64,000 bases of DNA, taken from NCBI GenBank assembly GCA_949987565.1, contig OX465114.1, positions 5,980,832 through 6,044,831 on the forward strand. The letters run 5' to 3'. Of the stretch, positions 54,401 to 63,400 are shown piece after piece. Source of the DNA: Luidia sarsii (Eukaryota; Echinodermata; Asteroidea; Paxillosida; Luidiidae). The position numbers and the translations under genes were made by a program. Below the pieces are notes generated by a model. It did no database searches, was not told where the DNA came from, and saw only the letters and a program-made list of their open reading frames with translations. Each line of letters opens with the position of its first letter. Position 1 is the stretch's first letter.

Positions 54401-57400
54401 AATCACAGCTTTTAGCAAACTCATAATGTTATTGAAAGGCTTAAGTGATTTAGGATTAAATTGATAACTTCGATTTTTAATGTTTTCTTTTATTTTCATT
54501 TTCGGGCAAGTAGATTTTCCATTCGGGCAAGTAAAAATATGAAAAATAATAAATTCACTTGCCCGAAGGGCAAGTAAAAAAAATTGCTAGTGTGGAACCC
54601 TGCCTTAATCATGCAAACACATGCAAAAATCATCATGTACTTTATAACAGTGATACCTTGATATGGGGGTCGCCATGGTTTTTTTAATTGTTTGATACCC
54701 ACTATAGGTCAGTGACCTGTAGGGCGCAATCAGTCAATTGGTCAAATTGGCCTCGTTTCATTGTGCTGACAAAGCACAGAAACCTGGTTAGGCAGGGTAG
54801 CACAAAACCTCTTCCCTGTTTTAAAAACTTTGCACTGGAAGAAAATTAGACTGAACCAGAGCATGATCCTGAGATCTCTGGCTTAACCATTTCGCGCCGG
54901 GTTTCTCCGAATTTGGAGTGGCAGTGGTGTTGCTATGGGCCAGGCCCTGCGAGTCTGGACACTACTAAACAGACTCTTTAATTAATGAATTGAAAAATTG
55001 GCAAAGACTTGACTTGAACCCGAGACCTCTGGATTAACGTACCAGTGCTCTTCCATCTGAGCTATCCGGCCCTTAGATGGTGGCCTCCCAAATAGCCAAC
55101 TAGTCTTTTTGTTCCAAAGTTCTAGGAGCATGTTTATATGCATTGAAAGGTAACATGGAGGTGTTCACACTACCGCTTTCAAACCCGTGTCAAAATTGTC
55201 TGCACGAGTCAACCGCTCTCAGCCCGCCTCTCGAGCAGGGTTAGTTTCAACCCGGGTTGAGCACCTTACACGGGTTGGTACCTTGTTAAAATATTGTAGT
55301 GTGAACAGGTCAGTCAGACCTGGGTTCTAACCCAGAGTTTTGTTTGTAGTGTGAAAAGCCCTAAACCCCTTGAGTACCAATTTCGAGTTTACTGGTCAAC
55401 GTGTAACGTAAGCTTCCTTACAATTGTCGTATTTATGGAGGATAAATAATTCTGTGTGCGCCCTCTGTTGTTCATACTTATACAGTTGGAAAGCTTTTAC
55501 TGTAAGCTTTACAATGATGTAAAGGTCAATGGGGGTCACCATGGACATTTTCAGGGTGTACCGGCCGTGTAAACTTGATCAAAATTGATCAACGTTTTCC
55601 TTTTGTCCTTTTCCCTGTCTCCTCCCTCTTGTCCTGGGTCCCAGGTCTCGGTGACTGTCAGTCTTCCATCCCCTGGCTCCCTGACCACCTCCCTCATCAG
55701 CTTCCTGGACGAGATGAACAAGGCCGGCAAGAGCAACGTCATCAACCCCAGGGGGCTCTTCAACCAGATCTGCCAGAAGTAAGCCTACGCTTAATGCCCA
55801 AGTCTATGGCTGCTGGCTAGCTAGGGGACTGATGCCGTTCTCCTTAGACACGTGTGCTATTTCAATCCGTAAGGGAAGAACTGAAAAACATCGATGTCCA
55901 CAGATTTCCTTCTAATTTGCACAGTTTGTAGATTGTCACGACAGAATCCTCATGTTGAAATCTTACGGTCTGGGTCTGGGATGCTGAACTTTTCAGAAAT
56001 CTTCACTCAAACACCGACAAATGTTTTTTGTCTCGCGATATAAAAACGCAACTTGTGCAATTTGTTGAATGCTGCCCTCACAAACAACAACTTTTCCAAA
56101 TTACATTGTAAACCCCACTGATATACGTGGGCACAAGTCATGTGCGTGTACATTTATACGCAGGTCTTTGGTGGTTATGACACAAATCAGTCGTCCATAG
56201 TCGGTTAAAAACTCATGAGGGCGCTATTTTAAAATCCGACCGAATCCGTTCATCTCTCACGGGTTGGTGCAAAAAACGTGACTTTTTGTTGCCATTTTCT
56301 CCTTTCTCAGATTATCGTTCAAGCTAAAAACTTCACTGTGTTGTATTTTGGGTATGATTAATGGTTTAACATACAAACTACGGTAATCTTTTGACCTTTA
56401 CCAATGTCTTATTGGGCCTTTAATTTGTAAGTGGCTTGAGATAGTCAGTTACTGGCTGTAAAACCTTAGTCACACTAGAGGCAGAGTGAGCTGAAAGACT
56501 CTAAGAATGATTATTCTTTGCAAATTCCTGGATATTCAGTGCAGTCTGAATATTCTCACTGCTTTCTTACAGCATTCTAAAATCTCCCACTGTGATCTAA
56601 GTCCCGCTAACATTATTTTAAAAAGAAATTCTTCCTTGTCTAGAGGACGCACTTTCTACATTGTGTCCGGGATTTCGCTTGGATTCTTTGTCTAATGTTG
56701 GGATTGTGTTTCCTTGCAGAGCATCGCGGTTCAAGGGTTACCAGCAACAGGATAGCCATGAGTTACTGAGATATCTGTTGGACGGAATGAGGGCCGAGGA
56801 AATTAAGGTAATTCCAACAAATCAACTTCATTAAACAAAAATCTGACTACCAGTGCTCTTACCATTTGAGCTGTCTATAGCCAAGGCAAGTAGTCTATAG
56901 CCTAGCTAAATAATCTATAGCCTAGCCAAGTAGTCTGTAGCCTAGCTAAATAATTCTGTAGTCTAGCCAAGTAGTCTGTAACCTAGCTAAATAGTCTGTA
57001 GCCTAGCCAAGTAGTCTATAGTCTAGCTAAATAGTCTGTAGCCTAGCCAAGTAGTCTATAGCCTAGCCAAGTAGTCTGTAGCCTAGCTAAATAATCTGTA
57101 GTCTAGCCAAGTAGTCTGTAGCCTAGCTAAATAGTCTGTAGCCTAGCCAAGTAGTCTATAGCCTAGCCAAGTAGTCTACAGCCGAGCCAAATAGTCTGTA
57201 GCCGAGCCAAATAGTCTGTACCCTAGCCAAATAGTATGTACCGTAGCCTAGCCAAATAGTCTATAGCCTAGCCAAATAGGGTATATCCTAGCCATATAGT
57301 ATATAGCCAAATAGTCTGTAGCCTAGCCAAATAGTCTATCTGGCCAAATAGGGTATATCCTAGCCATATAGTATATAGCCAAATAGTCTGTAGCCTAGCA

Positions 57401-60400
57401 AAAATAATAGTCTATAGCCTAGCCAAATAGGGTATATCCTAGCCATATAGTATATAGCCAAATAGTCTGTAGCCTAGCCAAATTGTCTATAGCCTATTCA
57501 AATGGTCTATAGCCTATTCAAATGGTCTATAGCCTATTCAAATGGTCTATAGCCTAGCTAAATGGTCTATAGCCTATTCAAATGGTCTATAGCCTTGTCC
57601 AAACCTGGGCTTAGACTTCAGCTCCACTAACATCTATTTTAAAGGGACCAGTGTTAACACAGATGTTGTTGGCTTTGGCTTCTGAGATGATATATTGTTT
57701 GGAATGAGATCCCCAAAGCAGAAACTGTAACAGACTCCGCCTGTGAAAACAAAGCATTTCAACCGTGTAGACACTTTCTCAATAGGAGCCCAAGGCAGAG
57801 GTTTGGAGAAAAGCTCCACGCAGACAACTTGACATTCTGCCTCTCTCTTTGCCCCGACAGCGGATGCAAGAGGCCATCTTGGCGCACTTTGACATCAAGG
57901 GGTCCAAGGTCAAGAACCTGGACGAGGCCACCAAGCGCAAGATCAAGGCCTATGGTCACCACTGCCGTCACACCTTTGTGGATAGTGTCTTCAGCGGGCA
58001 GCTGCTCAGCTCTGTTCACTGCAATGAGTGCCAAGTGGTAAGAGCGCCCTCTGTTGGCTTTGGAATGCCCCTGTCTGATTACACCCCTTTCTCTACCATG
58101 GCCCATTTTCATGGCTCTGCTTAAAGGTATACAGAAATCAAAATTAACTTGGTGTTAAACAAATGGGTATTGTTGTAAACCCAACGTGTCTATCCTTTTT
58201 GAGACCAAAAATGATTAATTTAGGAAAAAAACCGTTATATTTTGGTCCGAAAATTGTGCGCCCCACTTCGGAGACGAACGTACTACGTCACATACAGAAT
58301 GTGTGTTTAGCCTTGAGGTTGTCTTATTTCGATTGCCACGCTCAGCTGCTTTTGGTCTGTATGTGACGTCACATGCTCAAAGGGGGAATGTTTGGGGTTA
58401 GGGTGAACATGGACATTTTTCAATGTTTTAGGGAAAAATTAGGCGCGAAAAAAAAAAAAATTAAACCTGTACTGATTATATTGTGAACATTACCTAAGGA
58501 GATATTTTAGCTCTTTTTCAAATCCTATTTCTGTAGACCTTTAATGCAGAATTCTATGCATACGGCACACTGCAAGTTGAGAATTCATTTCATGGATCGC
58601 GTTAGCAAGGATTCAGCGCTTGACCAACCAGCGCTGAATTTCTGCACTTAACGGTGGATTTTGCATTCTCGATAGCGTAGAATTGGCGCCCATGGAAGCA
58701 ACAAATCTGCGCTTAATGTAAGCGTATTTCACGGCCAATACCATTTCTTGCTTCCGTAAGAAAAAAATGAGTCACTACACGCATATGTGAATTGCTTCCC
58801 TGTCTGTAGTGCACAATAAATCTTTGTGTTTTCATCTGCGAATTACCGCATTTTTCAAATTATTTGCTGCAAAGGAGGTCAAGCAACACTGCTTGGGGTT
58901 GAAACCTATATCTTGCCCAAACCAGCGTTGGTGAAACTATTTCTAGGGAGATTTTGTCTGAATTCACAGTCACCGTCAAAATTTAGGTCTTCGCAACAAA
59001 CAACTGCCATTTTCCTCTGTAGTTGTGTATGCAAAATCCTCTGTTGAAAACGGAAAAAGGGGTTGAAAACTACCTCACCGAAACCTGCATCTGTGTAAAT
59101 ATTTCTCAGGTTTTGTCTGAATTCGCGGTTGCTCTTGAAAATGAGGTTGTCGAATTCAACAGTCGGCGGCCATTTCTCTTTGTCGTTGTGTAAACAAAAC
59201 CTACCGTTAAGCGCAGAAAATGCGCTCTAGCTCTTACGCGATCCATGAAATGATTTCTGCGCTTACAGCATCCCGTAAGCGCAGAATTCTGCGAAATTGG
59301 GTCCAGATGTTCAGTCCAAGTTAAGCTCGAGCTTGGCCTCAGTAAAATGCTATGGCATATTCCCCCTCCTCCAGTCCACCCACTGCTGGGCTATCAGGAG
59401 TCTTTCTCATCTGTTACTCATGAATGGCTCGGAATTCCACACGGCTGCATGAGCAACAGCACACAGTTCAGACTGGTGTTATGAATACGCTATCGAGCTC
59501 TTCTCACAGTGAAGAGACTCAGAGGCTTGGCCCGTTGGTTGGTGCAGGTTGCATGGTGTTTTGCAGACGATTTTCACTGGGATGTGCTATTTTTGGTTCC
59601 CAGGTGTCAGAAGTCCTGGAGCCTTTCCTTGATCTCTCACTACCCATCGTGGAGTCTAAGGTAAGTGTGCCATAACTGTGCCATGGAGGACATGATAACC
59701 TCAATCAAGAGATATACTCATGCTGTGGCCCAATCGGGTGCACAGACCAGCAGTAGATCAGCACAAGGCCCGATACCCCAATGGAGGGATATCAGACCCT
59801 TTGAAACTCGAGTGTATTTCTTCATCAACTCAACAGAGTATTCTGTCTTCACCTATCATCCATCCCACTGTAGCATATTACAAAAAGAAGAACAAAGTAC
59901 CTTTAAGAAATAGAAAAACCTTTATTATAGACCCTATACTTGTATAGCCACTTTGCATCAGGCTAGTTTTTAGTGCCCATGACCGCCATACATTTTCTTA
60001 ATCATATGCCATTTTTAAAATTCACTAAACAATGAACAAAAAAGTACCTTTGAAATAAATCAATAAGAGTACACTATGAGCACAATCGAGTCAAACCTGG
60101 TACAAGCAGTCATCTGTGTGGCTGTTGTCATGCTACATATAGTTCTGTGGTAGGCTAAAAAAGAGTCTTTGTTTACCTGGCCAATAGTGGTGCCCGGATT
60201 CGGACAGCCCAGTGCATAGCAACACCACTGGCGTTCCAAAGTCAGAGGTCCCGGCGTGACATGGATAATGCCATTTCTGTAGGGCTCCCTCCTACAGAGG
60301 TGATGAGAAGGTACCGGGGTAGCATATTTGCCAATCCTATGCCATTGTGACAGCATGACATCATGACCCAGGAGTCAGTTCCCATTTGTGAAGGCCCTAT

Positions 60401-63400
60401 TAGCACCACTAAGACATTGTGGGAAAGAGGCATTTTGACATGAGGCTGTGCAGTGCATGCACTATTGTGTAGTGCATGCACTAAGTGCAATGCATGCACC
60501 AAGTGCAGTGAATGCACTAACTGCAGTGCATACACTAAGTGCAGTGCGTGCACTAAGTGCTCAAGTAATAACAATGTAGACTATATCAAACGTGTACAAT
60601 TGTACAAACGTGTATAGTGCATAAAATCTATTTTTGATTTTGAAATCCATTAATGAAAAACTGAAGTTTGCAATTTGTCTGTAATGTATTGATGTGGTGC
60701 TGGTCGGTAATGCACTTTGCTCCGCCGCTTGGCAACGGTTTCCACGCCAACAGGGCAAGAGGAACACAGCCCCGCCCCGCTTTGCCGAGAGGCAGCCCAC
60801 CCTACTGGAGCGGAGCCAGGAGGTCACGACCCCGGTCCCCCTGGCAACGGGAGGCAAGGAGAGTGAGGCCAAGCCCAGCAAGCACCAGCTGCAGAAGGCG
60901 CGGGAGAAGGCCAAGAAGGATGCCAAGGTAACGAATGCGTAACCACGGTGACGGTTGCCAAGGGCAAATAGATCAGACTGATGGCAAGTATCATGGATCA
61001 CATAAGCAAGGATTCGGCGCTTAAAGAGCTAGTGCAGAATTTCTGCGCTTAACGGTAGGTTTTGTTTACGCAACAACAGAGAGAAATGGCCGCCGTCCGT
61101 TGAATTTGACGACCTCAATTTCAAGAGCAACTGGGAATTCAGACAAAACCCGAGAAATATTTGATATTTGCACAGACGCAGGTTTCGGAGAAGTATCAGA
61201 GGTATACAAAATCCAACACCAGGTTTTGTTGGAATTTGTTGGAGTTTGTTGGATTAGGTACCAATGGCCAAGGGAGACATTGTTGGATTCTGTTGAATTA
61301 GGTACCAATAGTCAGTACACTGCCACACACTCCAACACCTGACCAGAAAATGACCAAGAGCTCGTGGGTAAACTCACCTACGAAAGCAGTGTCAATACAC
61401 TGCCAGTACACTCCAACACCTGACCAGAACATGCCATAGCAGACACATTGTGGCATTTTGTTGGGTTGGGGACAAACCCCCTGTAGTCATGTAACAACGC
61501 ATAATACCGGTACATATCTGTACCCAACCTAGCAAAATCCAACACGTGCAGACTGTGAGGTTAGGTACCAATGGGTTCCTAATTTCTGCCCATATGTTGG
61601 ATTTTGTTGGGTTTGGTATGCTTCCTAGTGAAAGAGCCTCTAGGGTTTGGTAGGGTATACCATTTGCAAAGGTCAAAGAATCGCATCCATAGTATCTAAC
61701 CCAGCATATACATGAATTAGCATCTGCTTAAGCTTCGGTTCAATCCGTCAACCATATCATGAAAAGAGTGGAAACAATATTATATGCTAACTTTTTCAGA
61801 CATAGAGGGGGGTATTTATAAAAAGGGTAGCTTTGTTCCAAGAATTGTCTGCAGATGATCCTTGGAAATCCATACAAAATTTTGCTTTTCTTGAAAACGG
61901 AAGCTTTCTGTGAAGTACAAGTTCTGATACTTTTACTAGCCTACTAGCAAGAAGATTTTAATGTTGCGTCTGGAAATTTTACACTTTGCAAATGGTGTAG
62001 CTTCCCTAATTGGCCAGAAAGGAGTTGGCATCAGTTTTGTATTACATTTTTTTAATTCAATGAGGGTTTGCCCTTACCGATATCTTCAAATCTGACCAGC
62101 TCGGTGGTCCAGTGGTTAAGATGTCTGCACTAGTAAGCGGGAGTCGCAGGTCTGCCCGAGCTGCCTGTATTTTTGTTTCAGCAGGCAATTGGGCCAAGCA
62201 TGAAGCATTCAGTGCTTATTATGTCAAGAAGGGCAAACCCTCATTGAATTACATTCTCCTCAACGCAAACATCATATTACATCTATAATTACAATTTCTA
62301 ATTATTGAGGGTTACCCCTAACCTACATGTACACCACAATTTACCACACATGGGTTTTCCTGTGGTATGTTGTGGTATAGTCCTCTACCCACACACCCAC
62401 ACACACACATACCCACACAAATGTACCACACAATTGTGTGGTATGGTAGGATAAGGCCCATAATTTAAACCAGTGTGTTTTTGTGGTATTCTGTGGTATG
62501 TGAGCTTGCACTGTGGTAAACTGTGGTATATAGCACTTGCAAAGCATTAGGGTTGTGAGTAATGCGTATGATTTGTTTTTTGGGTTGCAGAGAAAACACC
62601 GCAAGTCGCAAAGCGGTCAGCAGGACCCCTCCTCGACACAGGGCGGGGCCAGTGGGGAAACCCCCGCCCAGTCAGACGACGAGGCGGAGGCGGCAGAGGC
62701 GGAGGCGGAGGAGCAGGAGGTCTTCCAGGACTCCAACGACGCCGACAGCGAGACCTCGCTCTTTGACCGGCCTGAGCGCAAAGCGGCCGGCGTGGACTTT
62801 GTGCGGACGGTCCGCACCACGGGCTCGTCGTACGGGCTGGCCAGCAGCAGCAGGGCCGCCGGTGGCCACACCCTGCCGGGCGGGGAGGCCAGGAAGGAAA
62901 AGACGGCCGGCAAGCCCACCCCCAGTAGGACCGCCGACTCTCAGGACCGCTTCGAGGTTGACACGGACGAGGAGACGGATAAACTGGTCGGCAGGATGAG
63001 AGAGTTGGACGTCGATGGGAAGGACTCAAAGACCGGTGCTGCGGACGGCGTCTGCCAAGCAGACAATGGCTTTGGTGAGAAGCCGGCAGCTACTGAGTGC
63101 GTCAATGGCAACAACTCCTGCCTGGGGAGCAGCGTGGACTCCAAGCCGGTCGGCGACGCAGCCGAGAGGAAAGTCGCCGACGGCACCGCGGTTGTCACCC
63201 CCACGGATCAAGCGGCGTGTAACGGCGCCGCTAACAGCAGCAGCAGCAGCACCGGGGACAGCAGCAGCAGGGACGCGGACGCCCAGGCCCCGCCGCTAAC
63301 CAAGCCCAGGGAGGCCGAGAAGGCGGGCGCGGCCTGCGGCCTTGGGCCGGTGAGGCTGGCCCGGCAGGAGGACTTCTCCCCGCCCGTCTCGCCCACCTCC

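Noticed and set aside
56868..57600. CRISPR-like array
   Set aside because: Units are tandem without unique spacers and lie in an animal intron; it is a minisatellite.
59665..59947. ORFs downstream of USP exon 11
   Set aside because: Open by chance within an intron; exons 11 and 12 have proper splice sites and join in phase without them.
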